21,919 nt of DNA from an uncultured Flavobacteriales bacterium (GTDB lineage: Bacteria; Bacteroidota; Bacteroidia; Flavobacteriales_E; Vicingaceae). The position numbers and the translations under genes were made by a program. The stretch covers positions 1-21,919 of the forward strand of contig CALALS010000031.1 of NCBI GenBank assembly GCA_937925525.1. The letters run 5' to 3'. Shown here piece after piece: positions 7,981 to 15,935 of the stretch. Below the pieces are notes generated by a model. It was not told where the DNA came from. It saw nothing but the letters and a program-made list of their open reading frames with translations, and did no database searches. Within the stretch, counting starts at the first letter, position 1. Each line of letters opens with the position of its first letter.

Positions 7981-9147
7981 TTAAATTAATTTGTGATAGG
8001 TCTTTAACCATCTATCGGGAAGCTCGTCATTACAAGCTTTTTGATAGTCTTCATAGGTGCATGGCACCAAATAATGTCTTTGATTTTTTAAAAGCACGCT
8101 AGCAGGGTAAGGTATTTGCATCCACCACCGTTGAGATTTGTTACTCTTATAAAAGGCTATATCATGCTCAGATGTTTTAAGTGCCACACTGTACTTAGTA
8201 TAATTATCTATTGTTCCAACAGGATAGTCATTCTTTCTTTGAAAAACACCCTCTATAAAATACCAAACCATTTGTGCCATTAATTCTGATGTGATAGAAC
8301 TCCCGGATAAATTTGCATTATAAATTCCAAAAGAAGTAAGCTTATCACTTATTCCTGCATATTTAGCTATTTGACAAGCTTGATGACCATATAATCCATT
8401 GGGAGAAGAGTTAAACACATCATTAGCATCAGAGTTTCTGATGGCATCCATATTAAATGACAACATATCAGAGTTTCTTACAATTGGCTCTGCTTGTTCT
8501 ACGTTACTGCTTATTTCACCCAATCTGTGAAAATCGAAATTTAAACTATCTAACAATTCCTTTTCGGATTCATCAACATAAAAAGATTGAAAAGCAAGGT
8601 GACTGTAATTAAACAGGTAGTTAGGTTGATATAATATCACTTTGTTTAACCAGTTAGAGCTTAACAATTCTTCTTCAGGGTTTCCGAGTGGTATTGATTT
8701 GCTTATGTGTGTTATATTTATGGTGTGCTCAAATCTTTCATACGCTTTAAAATTTGCAAACGCCAAATCATCTGTTCCTCCTATTATTACAGGTATTATT
8801 TTTTTTGAAAGAAGTTCATGCAAAACATCTGCTAATGCAAAATAGGTGTCTTCTTTCTTTTCTCCGGGTATTATATCTCCTAAATCAATTATCTGATTTG
8901 GTTTAATGTTTTTTGAAGAAAAAAAACTATAAAACGATTCTCTAAAAAAGTTAGAATTGATAGATTGTATTTTTCCTATTCCTCTGCTTTCGGGAACACC
9001 TATTATGGCTACTTTATAATCCTCAAGAGATGTGATTTTAGCATCTTCATTATTAAGTGTAATTAGATTTCCTAATGTTTTTTCAAAATTGTAAGTCTTA
9101 CGAACTCCAACACCCGAAATCTTTTTAAAATAATGAAGTATTTCCAT
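7981..9147 (-). CDS. arginase/formimidoylglutamase-fold protein with degenerate metal site
   Basis: The 388-residue product resembles the ureohydrolase (arginase/agmatinase/formimidoylglutamase) family in layout: VAIIGVPESRGIGK (46-59), IIPVIIGGTDDLAFANF (117-133), NITHIS (144-149), MLSFNMDAIRNSDAND (228-243) and GISDKLTSFGIYNANLSG (265-282). The metal-binding motifs of active members are not kept. GGDHS appears as GGTDD, DAHxD as a sequence around THIS, and SxDxDxxDP as SFNMDAIRN, so most of the six Mn ligands are missing. Databases often name such Bacteroidota proteins formimidoylglutamase, but I would not assign that activity. It starts 3 bp after the topA stop, which implies joint transcription and probably translational coupling. 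The true role is unknown. Confidence 0.8.
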   Translation of the reverse strand: MEILHYFKKISGVGVRKTYNFEKTLGNLITLNNEDAKITSLEDYKVAIIGVPESRGIGKIQSINSNFFRESFYSFFSSKNIKPNQIIDLGDIIPGEKKEDTYFALADVLHELLSKKIIPVIIGGTDDLAFANFKAYERFEHTINITHISKSIPLGNPEEELLSSNWLNKVILYQPNYLFNYSHLAFQSFYVDESEKELLDSLNFDFHRLGEISSNVEQAEPIVRNSDMLSFNMDAIRNSDANDVFNSSPNGLYGHQACQIAKYAGISDKLTSFGIYNANLSGSSITSELMAQMVWYFIEGVFQRKNDYPVGTIDNYTKYSVALKTSEHDIAFYKSNKSQRWWMQIPYPASVLLKNQRHYLVPCTYEDYQKACNDELPDRWLKTYHKLI

Positions 9148-9150
9148 TGG

Positions 9151-11631
9151 CTATTTCTTTCTTTTTGCAGCTGCTTTTTTCTTAGGAGCGTTTTCTTCTA
9201 GCATTTTCTTTACCTCATCTAAGGTAAGCTTTTCTACATCAAAAGTTTTAGGAAGTTCAATTTTTTGTTTTCCTTTTACAATATGAAATCTTCCCCAACG
9301 AGCTTTTTGAACTGAAATACCCTCATCATCCCAACGATGAATATACTTTTCTTTTTCTTTCTTCTTCTTGTCCTCAATTAATTGAACAATGTCATTATGA
9401 GACAAATTATCGAAATCGTACTTTTTGCTGACATTGATAAACATTCCGTTCCACTTAATAAAAGGGCCGAAGCGGCCCACTCCTTTTTGAACAGGCATTC
9501 CCTCATATTCATCTATTGGCGCATCTGCATCAAGCTTTTGCTTAATTAACTCAATAGCTCTTTTTAAGTCAACAGAACTTATGTCTTCATTTTTGGGGAT
9601 AGAAATGAATAAGTCATCAAATTTAACGTAAGGCCCAAAGCGACCTTGAGAAACAATTACCTCATGACCTTCATATTTACCAACTGTTTTCGGGAATTTA
9701 AAAAGCTCTAGGGCTTCTTCTAAAGTAATTGTATTAATAGCTTGGCTCGATAATAAACTTGCAAACTTAGCTCCTCCCTCATCTTCTGTTTTACCAATTT
9801 GAGCCATCGGTCCAAACTTTCCTATCCTAACAATTACAGGTTTTCCGGTTTCTGGGTCTGTTCCTAACTCTCTCTCTCCTGTGGCTCTTTCGGCATTTTC
9901 GGTAGTGTTTTCTACATTTTTATGAAATGGATTATAAAACTGTTCAATCATTTTATTCCACTTCAGTTGGCCATTGGCAATTTCGTCAAATTGCTCTTCT
10001 ACCTTAGCGGTAAAGCCATAATCCATAATACGTTTAAAATACTCATCTAAAAAGTCACTTACTACAATACCTATATCTGTTGGAAAAAGCTTTTTCCTTT
10101 CTCTTCCGGCCATCTCCACTTTTTCTTCTTTCTCAATATTTCCGGCTTTCAATTCAATGCTGTTGTATTTTCTTTCCACACCTTCTCTATCTTCTAATAC
10201 AACATATCCTCTTTTTTGAATAGTAGAAATAGTTGGAGCATAAGTAGATGGTCTTCCTATTCCCAAGTCTTCCATTTTTCTAACTAAGCTTGCCTCTGTA
10301 TATCTTGCAGGGTAATGTGTAAATCGTTCTACTGCCTGAATAGAATTGTAATTAAGTAAATCCCCTTTTTTGGTGGCGGGTAACAAGCCGCTATCGGCAT
10401 CTTCTTGTTCATCATCAGTTGATTCAAGATACACTTTTAAAAATCCCTCAAACTTGATTACTTCTCCAGTAGCGATAAATTTTTCTGAAGTATTCGATAA
10501 CTCTATATGTAAAGTTGTTTTTTCCAATTCAGCTTTACTCATTTGTGAAGCAACTGTTCTCTTCCAAATCAAATCATAAAGTCTCTCTTGTCCGGACTCC
10601 ACATCAATAGATTTATTGGCAATATAAGTTGGTCGAATTGCTTCGTGAGCCTCTTGCGCATTTTTAGATTTACTGGTATAATTTCTAGGTTCAGAAAACT
10701 CTTTTCCGTACAAATTAATTATTTCCTGCTTTGCTGTATTAATGGCTAAATCACTTAAATTAACTGAGTCTGTTCTCATATAAGTAATATGTCCTGCCTC
10801 ATATAAACGCTGGGCTAACGTCATCGTTTTTGAAACAGAATAACCTAACTTTCTTCCTGCCTCTTGCTGCAACGTAGATGTTGTAAAAGGTGCTGCCGGA
10901 GATTTTGTGGTGGGCTTGGTTTCTACACTTGCTACTTCATACTTGGCTTCTGAACATTTTTTCAAAAAAGCATTGGCTTGCTCTAAAGTAGAAAACTTTG
11001 TGTTAAGCTCTGCCTTTACTACTTCTCCCTTTTCCGTTTTAAAAAAACCTGTAACCTTATAAGAAGATTCTGATTTAAAATTGGTAATTTCTTTTTCTCT
11101 TTCTACAATCAATTTAACTGCCACAGACTGCACTCTTCCCGCAGATAAAGAAGGCTTTACTTTTTTCCATAGAATAGGAGAAACTTCATACCCTACTAAT
11201 CTATCCAAAACCCTTCTTGCTTGTTGAGCATCAACCAAATTCATGTCAATACCTCTAGGTTTTTCAATTGCTTTTTGAATAGCATCTTTGGTAATTTCAT
11301 GAAAAACGATTCGTTTTGTCTTTTCTTGCTTTAAGCCAAGTGCTTCAAATAAATGCCAGGAAATGGCTTCTCCCTCACGGTCCTCATCCGATGCTAGCCA
11401 AACAGTCTCTGCCTCCTTTGCCATTTTTTTCAGTTCGCTAACTACTTTCTTTTTGTCTGCAGGTATTTCATAATCAGGGGCAAAATTATTTTCTACGTCA
11501 ACGGAAAGTTTTTTGGAGTTAAGGTCACGAATGTGTCCAAAACAAGAACGTACGGTAAAATCTTTTCCTAAGAATTTTTCGATTGTTTTAGCTTTGGCAG
11601 GTGACTCAACTATGACTAAATTTTTAATCAT
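9151..11631 (-). CDS. topA: DNA topoisomerase I
   Basis: This type IA topoisomerase relaxes negative supercoils by cutting and rejoining one strand. In the 826-residue product the Toprim domain opens with LVIVESPAKAKTIEKFLG (E9 catalytic) and carries the acidic triad in SDEDREGEA (about 81-89). The catalytic tyrosine is Y284 in GHITYMRTDSVNLS. The C-terminal third lacks zinc-ribbon cysteines. It has four repeats of the non-zinc topoisomerase C-terminal type, recognisable by GKFGPMAQIG, GRFGPYVKF, GRFGPFIKW and WGRFHIVKG. The protein ends in a Lys/Ala-rich basic tail (APKKKAAAKRKK). It is divergent from miaB across a 222-bp control region and is followed closely by the arginase-like gene. Confidence 0.97.
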   Translation of the reverse strand: MIKNLVIVESPAKAKTIEKFLGKDFTVRSCFGHIRDLNSKKLSVDVENNFAPDYEIPADKKKVVSELKKMAKEAETVWLASDEDREGEAISWHLFEALGLKQEKTKRIVFHEITKDAIQKAIEKPRGIDMNLVDAQQARRVLDRLVGYEVSPILWKKVKPSLSAGRVQSVAVKLIVEREKEITNFKSESSYKVTGFFKTEKGEVVKAELNTKFSTLEQANAFLKKCSEAKYEVASVETKPTTKSPAAPFTTSTLQQEAGRKLGYSVSKTMTLAQRLYEAGHITYMRTDSVNLSDLAINTAKQEIINLYGKEFSEPRNYTSKSKNAQEAHEAIRPTYIANKSIDVESGQERLYDLIWKRTVASQMSKAELEKTTLHIELSNTSEKFIATGEVIKFEGFLKVYLESTDDEQEDADSGLLPATKKGDLLNYNSIQAVERFTHYPARYTEASLVRKMEDLGIGRPSTYAPTISTIQKRGYVVLEDREGVERKYNSIELKAGNIEKEEKVEMAGRERKKLFPTDIGIVVSDFLDEYFKRIMDYGFTAKVEEQFDEIANGQLKWNKMIEQFYNPFHKNVENTTENAERATGERELGTDPETGKPVIVRIGKFGPMAQIGKTEDEGGAKFASLLSSQAINTITLEEALELFKFPKTVGKYEGHEVIVSQGRFGPYVKFDDLFISIPKNEDISSVDLKRAIELIKQKLDADAPIDEYEGMPVQKGVGRFGPFIKWNGMFINVSKKYDFDNLSHNDIVQLIEDKKKKEKEKYIHRWDDEGISVQKARWGRFHIVKGKQKIELPKTFDVEKLTLDEVKKMLEENAPKKKAAAKRKK

Positions 11632-11683
11632 AAGGCAGTGTTTTTAGGCAATATCAACAGTTTTTTGTTAATAATGATGGCGA

Positions 11684-11716
11684 CAAAGAAAAATAATAAT
11701 TTCCTTATCTACCAAA
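11684..11716 (-). promoter_or_regulatory. predicted topA promoter
   Basis: On the minus strand TTTCTTTG (11684-11691) matches five of six fixed bases of TAnnTTTG, with a perfect TTTG (11713-11716) at a 21-bp spacer. The predicted start of transcription is about 45 nt before the topA ATG at 11631. Confidence 0.45.
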
Positions 11717-11737
11717 CATTTGAAAAAGATTTTTTAC

Positions 11738-11760
11738 TATATAATATTACATATTATATA
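11738..11760. repeat. perfect AT-only inverted repeat between topA and miaB
   Basis: TATATAATAT, a 3-nt spacer (TAC), and ATATTATATA form a perfect 10+10 bp palindrome in the divergent intergenic region. It lies about 21 bp upstream of the topA -33 box and about 37 bp upstream of the miaB -33 box. It is not followed by a usable terminator T-run relative to any gene, so an operator or a supercoil-sensitive structure is more likely than a terminator. Confidence 0.6.
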
Positions 11761-11791
11761 ATTTTTGGGATTTATTAACAATTGTTCAGAC

Positions 11792-11804
11792 TGACATTTT
11801 GGCA
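11792..11804 (+). promoter_or_regulatory. TGACA-N3-TGGCA operator-like element upstream of miaB
   Basis: This near-perfect inverted repeat (TGACA TTT TGGCA) overlaps the miaB -33 box. The same architecture, TGACA-N3-TGTCA, occurs upstream of groESL at 16350-16362. Its 3' half also reads TTGGCAC, like a sigma-54 -24 element, but no GC-type -12 follows. Function is inferred only from recurrence and position. Confidence 0.35.
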
Positions 11805-11828
11805 CTAATTTCCTTTTACTTAACTTTG
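11798..11828 (+). promoter_or_regulatory. predicted miaB operon promoter
   Basis: A perfect TTTG (11798-11801), a 19-bp spacer and a perfect TAnnTTTG (TAACTTTG, 11821-11828) form the best match to the Bacteroidota housekeeping promoter in the window. The miaB ATG follows at 11854. Confidence 0.75.
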
Positions 11829-11853
11829 CAATCCCTTATTATATGTGGAATAA

Positions 11854-13302
11854 ATGCTAGAAGTAGAAAATAAAGAAATCATTGAAGAAAAACAGGGTGA
11901 AGCGCTGGAATTAGAAGGCTCTTCAGAAAACAACAAAAAAGTTTATATTGAGAGTTATGGCTGTCAAATGAATTTTTCTGACAGTGAAATAGTAGCTTCT
12001 ATTCTAAATAAGAACGGATACAACACAACTAAACAAATTAACGAAGCTGATGTTGTCTTTTTAAATACTTGCTCAATAAGAGATAAAGCCGAGCAAACTG
12101 TTAGAAAAAGGTTGACTGAGTTTCAAGGGCTAAAAAAAGAGAATCCAAATATGGTTGTTGGCATACTTGGCTGTATGGCAGAACGACTAAAATCAAAATT
12201 GTTAGAAGAAGAAAAATTAGTTGATTTAGTTGCCGGCCCTGATGCTTATCGTGATTTACCATCACTCTTATTAGAAACCGAAGAAGGAAGTAAAGCTGTA
12301 AATGTTATCTTATCAAAAGAAGAAACCTATGCGGACATTAATCCTGTTAGATTAGGGGGGAATGGCGTCACCGCATTTATTTCAATAACCAGAGGTTGTG
12401 ACAATATGTGTTCTTTTTGTGTGGTGCCTTTTACCAGAGGAAGAGAAAGAAGCCGAGACCCAAAAACCATTGTACATGAAGCAAAATACCTTTTTGAACA
12501 AGGTTATCGGGAAGTTACTCTTTTAGGACAGAACGTAGATTCATACTTATGGTTTGGCGGTGGACCAAAAAAAGCATTTAATAAGCTGACCCAAGAGGAG
12601 CAAAACTCCTCAGTAAACTTTGCTAACTTACTAGAAATGGTTGCTCAAGTTAACCCTGATTTGAGAATAAGGTTTTCTACCTCAAACCCACAGGATATGA
12701 CTGATGAAGTTCTTCACGTAATGGCTAAACATGAAAATATTTGTAATTATATTCATTTACCCGTTCAATCCGGCAATACAAGAGTTCTTGAAATGATGAA
12801 TAGAGGCTATTCAAGAGAACTGTATTTAAAAAGAATTGAAGCAATTAATAGAATTATTCCGGACTGTGCTATTTCAACAGATATTATAAGTGGTTTTTGT
12901 TCAGAAACAGAAGATGAGCATCAAGACACCCTGAGTTTAATGGAACAAGTAAAGTATCATTACGCCTATATGTTTAAATACTCTGAAAGACCCAATACTG
13001 CGGCCGCAAAAAAGTTCAATGACGATATACCTGAAGAAGTTAAATCTAGAAGATTGACCGAAATTATTGCATTACAAAGAGAGCATTCACACGAAAGAAA
13101 CAAAAGGGATATTGGGAAAACATTTAAAGTTTTAGTAGAAGGAATCTCTAAAAAATCTGACCAAGAGTTATATGGGCGTACCTCACAAAATACAGTTTGT
13201 ATTTTCCCAAAAGAAACCTTTAAAAAAGGTGACTATGTAAATGTTTTAATAGAAAGTTGTAGCTCTGCTACACTTTTCGGTAAAGTTGTTGAAAAAGCAT
13301 AA
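11854..13302 (+). CDS. miaB: tRNA-2-methylthio-N6-dimethylallyladenosine synthase
   Basis: MiaB is a radical SAM methylthiotransferase that converts i6A37 to ms2i6A37 in tRNAs reading UNN codons. The 482-residue product has the N-terminal domain with cluster-binding C37 (YGCQMN), C73 (NTCSIRDKA) and C107 (LGCMAERL). The radical SAM motif is in GCDNMCSFC, with C182, C186 and C189. A C-terminal TRAM domain covers about the last 65 residues (FKVLVEGISKKSDQELYGRT). The first ~29 residues are a Glu-rich extension before the conserved KVYIESYGCQMN. It is first in a tight operon with the sigma-54 activator, lptE, a hypothetical gene and secG. Confidence 0.97.
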   Translation: MLEVENKEIIEEKQGEALELEGSSENNKKVYIESYGCQMNFSDSEIVASILNKNGYNTTKQINEADVVFLNTCSIRDKAEQTVRKRLTEFQGLKKENPNMVVGILGCMAERLKSKLLEEEKLVDLVAGPDAYRDLPSLLLETEEGSKAVNVILSKEETYADINPVRLGGNGVTAFISITRGCDNMCSFCVVPFTRGRERSRDPKTIVHEAKYLFEQGYREVTLLGQNVDSYLWFGGGPKKAFNKLTQEEQNSSVNFANLLEMVAQVNPDLRIRFSTSNPQDMTDEVLHVMAKHENICNYIHLPVQSGNTRVLEMMNRGYSRELYLKRIEAINRIIPDCAISTDIISGFCSETEDEHQDTLSLMEQVKYHYAYMFKYSERPNTAAAKKFNDDIPEEVKSRRLTEIIALQREHSHERNKRDIGKTFKVLVEGISKKSDQELYGRTSQNTVCIFPKETFKKGDYVNVLIESCSSATLFGKVVEKA

Positions 13303-13307
13303 TCGTT

Positions 13308-14537
13308 ATGGATATTCAACAAATAAAACAACGTTTTAAAATAATTGGAAACTCTGCTGCCCTTAACAGAGCAATAAATATTGCTTTGCAGGTCTCCCCA
13401 ACCGATTTATCTGTTTTAATTACCGGAGAAAGTGGAACAGGAAAAGAAGTAATGCCTCAAATTATACATCAACAAAGTGCTAGAAAACATAACAAGTACA
13501 TTGCTGTAAACTGTGGTGCTATACCTGAAGGAACAATAGATTCAGAATTGTTTGGACATGAAAAAGGATCATTTACCGGAGCTACCAATGCTCGTTCAGG
13601 GTATTTTGAAGAAGCTGATGGCGGAACAATTTTTTTAGATGAGGTAGCTGAACTCCCTATTCAAACGCAAGTAAGATTACTAAGAGTACTAGAAACAGGT
13701 GAGTTTATTAAAGTGGGTTCATCAAAAGTTCAAAAAACTGACGTAAGAATTGTAGCAGCAACCAATGTAAATATTCCCGAAGCCATTAAAAAAGGAAAAT
13801 TTAGAGAGGACTTATATTATCGTTTAAACACCGTTCCCATTGAAGTTCCTCCTTTGAGACATAGAAAAGAAGATATCCATTTATTGTTTAGGAAATTTGC
13901 TGCTGATTTTGCCGAAAAATACCGAATGCCAACTATTCATTTAACAGATGAGGCTGTTAATATTCTTGAGAATTATGCCTGGCCGGGAAACATTAGGCAA
14001 TTAAAAAATGTTACGGAACAAATCTCCGTGATTGAAAAAAATAGAGCAGTTACCGGAGAAGTACTTTATAAATATTTACCTGAAAATGCTTCACGAAGCC
14101 TACCAGTAGTATATGCGAAAGAAGAAAGTGCAGAAACGCTAACTGAACGGGAAATCTTATACAAAGTTTTATTTGACTTAAAAAACGATGTTACAGATTT
14201 AAAGAAAGTTGTATTTGAATTAAGCAACAATCCGAACGCTATTAAAAGTAGTGAGCAAAATACCACTATTGTAAAAAAATGGTTGAAAAATGATGAACTT
14301 GATGTGCCGTCAAAAATTGAATTATTTAAACCTTCTGTTACACATCACGAAGAAGAATTCCATCATACCGAAGATGAGGATGAGGATGCAAAGCTTTCGC
14401 TAACTGACCATGAAAAAGAGCTCATAGAAAAAGCCTTAGAAAAACACAAAGGAAAAAGAAAGTACGCTGCTGAGGAATTAGGAATTTCAGAAAGAACACT
14501 TTACCGAAAAATAAAAGAATACGAAATAGAGTTATAG
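13308..14537 (+). CDS. sigma-54-dependent AAA+ transcriptional activator without sensory domain
   Basis: This 409-residue enhancer-binding protein should use ATP to open promoters of sigma-54 RNA polymerase. The central AAA+ domain starts almost at the N-terminus: Walker A GESGTGKE (40-47), sigma-54 contact loop GSFTGA (87-92, a variant of GAFTGA), Walker B GGTIFLDE (105-112) and YAWPGNIRQL (223-232). The C-terminal Fis-type helix-turn-helix is KYAAEELGISERTLYRKIKEY (about residues 385-405). There is no receiver, GAF or PAS domain, so activity must be set by a partner, by expression level or constitutively. Between the AAA+ and the DNA-binding domains lies a roughly 100-residue linker with a heptad-like helix (ILYKVLFDLKNDVTDLKKVV) and a His/Glu/Asp-rich stretch. 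It starts 5 bp after miaB and 6 bp before lptE. Confidence 0.93.
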   Translation: MDIQQIKQRFKIIGNSAALNRAINIALQVSPTDLSVLITGESGTGKEVMPQIIHQQSARKHNKYIAVNCGAIPEGTIDSELFGHEKGSFTGATNARSGYFEEADGGTIFLDEVAELPIQTQVRLLRVLETGEFIKVGSSKVQKTDVRIVAATNVNIPEAIKKGKFREDLYYRLNTVPIEVPPLRHRKEDIHLLFRKFAADFAEKYRMPTIHLTDEAVNILENYAWPGNIRQLKNVTEQISVIEKNRAVTGEVLYKYLPENASRSLPVVYAKEESAETLTEREILYKVLFDLKNDVTDLKKVVFELSNNPNAIKSSEQNTTIVKKWLKNDELDVPSKIELFKPSVTHHEEEFHHTEDEDEDAKLSLTDHEKELIEKALEKHKGKRKYAAEELGISERTLYRKIKEYEIEL

Positions 14538-14543
14538 TACTAC

Positions 14544-15065
14544 ATGAGTAATAAACCCTTTTATACTTTCCTTAAACCTCTATATTACTTAATAATAGTT
14601 GTTGGGCTTTTTTCATGTGGCATATATTCTTTTACAGGAGCAAAACCATGTGCCGAATGTAAAACAGTTTCTGTTCAATATTTCGAAAATCTATCTAGTC
14701 TTGGCTCTCCAAACTTAAGTCAACAATTTACGGAAGCATTAAAAGATATATTGATAAGACAATCAAGCTTAAGCTTGATTAACAAAAATGGCGACTTGGC
14801 TTTTGAAGGAAACATTACTGAGTTTAATGTAAAACCGGTTTCTATTCAAGCTAACGAAACAGCTTCGTTAAACAGATTAACCATTTCTGTTAAAGTAAAA
14901 TATGTGAATTCAAAACAACCGGAGCAAAACTTTGAAAGAACTTTTACAAGATTTTCAGATTTTGACAGTACAAAAGATTTTGCTCAAATAGAAACTCAAT
15001 TAGTTGAAGACGTTAACTCTCAGCTTGTTCAAGATATTTTTAACGCAGCTCTCAGCAATTGGTAA
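14544..15065 (+). CDS. lptE: LPS-assembly lipoprotein LptE
   Basis: LptE plugs the LptD barrel in the outer membrane and helps insert lipopolysaccharide. The 173-residue product has a lipoprotein signal peptide with a lipobox LFSC (C25 lipidated) followed by GIYSFTGA, the start typical of Bacteroidota LptE proteins. The mature part shows the expected alternation: VSVQYFENLSSL, a helix with LSQQFTEALKDILIRQSSL, then beta strands (LAFEGNITEFNVKPV and LNRLTISVKVKYVN). Its location between the sigma-54 activator and the TPR-like gene matches a gene order I associate with this phylum. Its last 7 bases overlap the next gene. Confidence 0.85.
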   Translation: MSNKPFYTFLKPLYYLIIVVGLFSCGIYSFTGAKPCAECKTVSVQYFENLSSLGSPNLSQQFTEALKDILIRQSSLSLINKNGDLAFEGNITEFNVKPVSIQANETASLNRLTISVKVKYVNSKQPEQNFERTFTRFSDFDSTKDFAQIETQLVEDVNSQLVQDIFNAALSNW

Positions 15066-15934
15066 GTTCAAACTACATATCTACCTCTATTGAAAAACCG
15101 CTTCTGCTTTCTAACGAAGATATTAAACAGCTAGAAGACATTTTAGAAGTATATCCTTATTTTCAAACGGCACACTTGCTTCATGCCAAAGCTCTAAAAA
15201 ACACAAACTCCATAAAGTTTGAAAAAATTCTTCCGCTTAAAGCTGTTTATGTTTCTGACCGTGAAAAGCTATATGACCTTATTCAATTAAAAAACAAAAC
15301 ATCAGAAATTTCGGTAGAAACCATTGAGAAAATTAATATCACCCAAAAAGACGCTCAACAAATTGAAAAAGAAGAAGTTGCTATACCAAAAACGGAAAAG
15401 AAAAAGCAGGACATTATCTCTGATTTTATAAAAAAAGAAAAGCAAAAGTCCGAAATAGAATATGATGTAGAAAAAGACATTAAAAAACTAGAAGAGAACT
15501 ACATTTCTTCTGTTGAAAGCGTTGGATACTTTGAAGAAGTTAAAGAAGACATATCAAAGGAAGAAATTCAATCTCTGATTAAAGAAAAGCCAAAAAAGGA
15601 AAACCTGCCTAGTAAACAAACATTCTCTCAATGGCTAGATATGTTTGCTGAAGAGACCAAAACCAAAGAAACTGATATAAAGCCAATACAAGAAAAGTCG
15701 TTTGAAACTACTAAACCTCCGACAAAAAAAGAATTCTACAATCCGGCAAAAATGGCTCAAAAAAGTGTAGAAGAGAATGATGAAATCATTACCGAAACAT
15801 TGGCGAAAATTTATGTCATGCAAAACAAAATAGACAAAGCAATAGCTGCCTACGAGAAATTAAGTTTGAAAATTCCCGAAAAAAGTAGTTACTTCGCAGC
15901 CCAAATTTTAATTTTAAAGAAAAAAACAGACTAG
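15059..15934 (+). CDS. hypothetical protein with TPR-like C-terminus
   Basis: I do not recognise a named family for this 291-residue protein. The first ~65 residues form a helical domain (LLLSNEDIKQLEDILEVYP followed by YFQTAHLLHAKALKN). The middle (about 80-235) is Lys/Glu-rich and low complexity. The C-terminus has one or two TPR-like helices (ETLAKIYVMQNKIDKAIAAYEKLSLKIPE is the region, about 240-268). No signal peptide or membrane helix is seen, so it is probably cytoplasmic. The only plausible start before the conserved region is TTG at 15059, overlapping the lptE stop by 7 bp, which suggests translational coupling. The stop is 1 bp before secG. The conserved-looking position next to lptE and secG suggests a link to envelope biogenesis, but this is inference. 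Confidence 0.75.
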   Translation: MVSSNYISTSIEKPLLLSNEDIKQLEDILEVYPYFQTAHLLHAKALKNTNSIKFEKILPLKAVYVSDREKLYDLIQLKNKTSEISVETIEKINITQKDAQQIEKEEVAIPKTEKKKQDIISDFIKKEKQKSEIEYDVEKDIKKLEENYISSVESVGYFEEVKEDISKEEIQSLIKEKPKKENLPSKQTFSQWLDMFAEETKTKETDIKPIQEKSFETTKPPTKKEFYNPAKMAQKSVEENDEIITETLAKIYVMQNKIDKAIAAYEKLSLKIPEKSSYFAAQILILKKKTD

Positions 15935-15935
15935 T

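Noticed and set aside
11800..11814. True sigma-54 promoter (-24/-12) before miaB
   Set aside because: TGGCAC is present, but the -12 position reads TCCT without GC, and a perfect housekeeping promoter overlaps it; kept only as an operator-like element.
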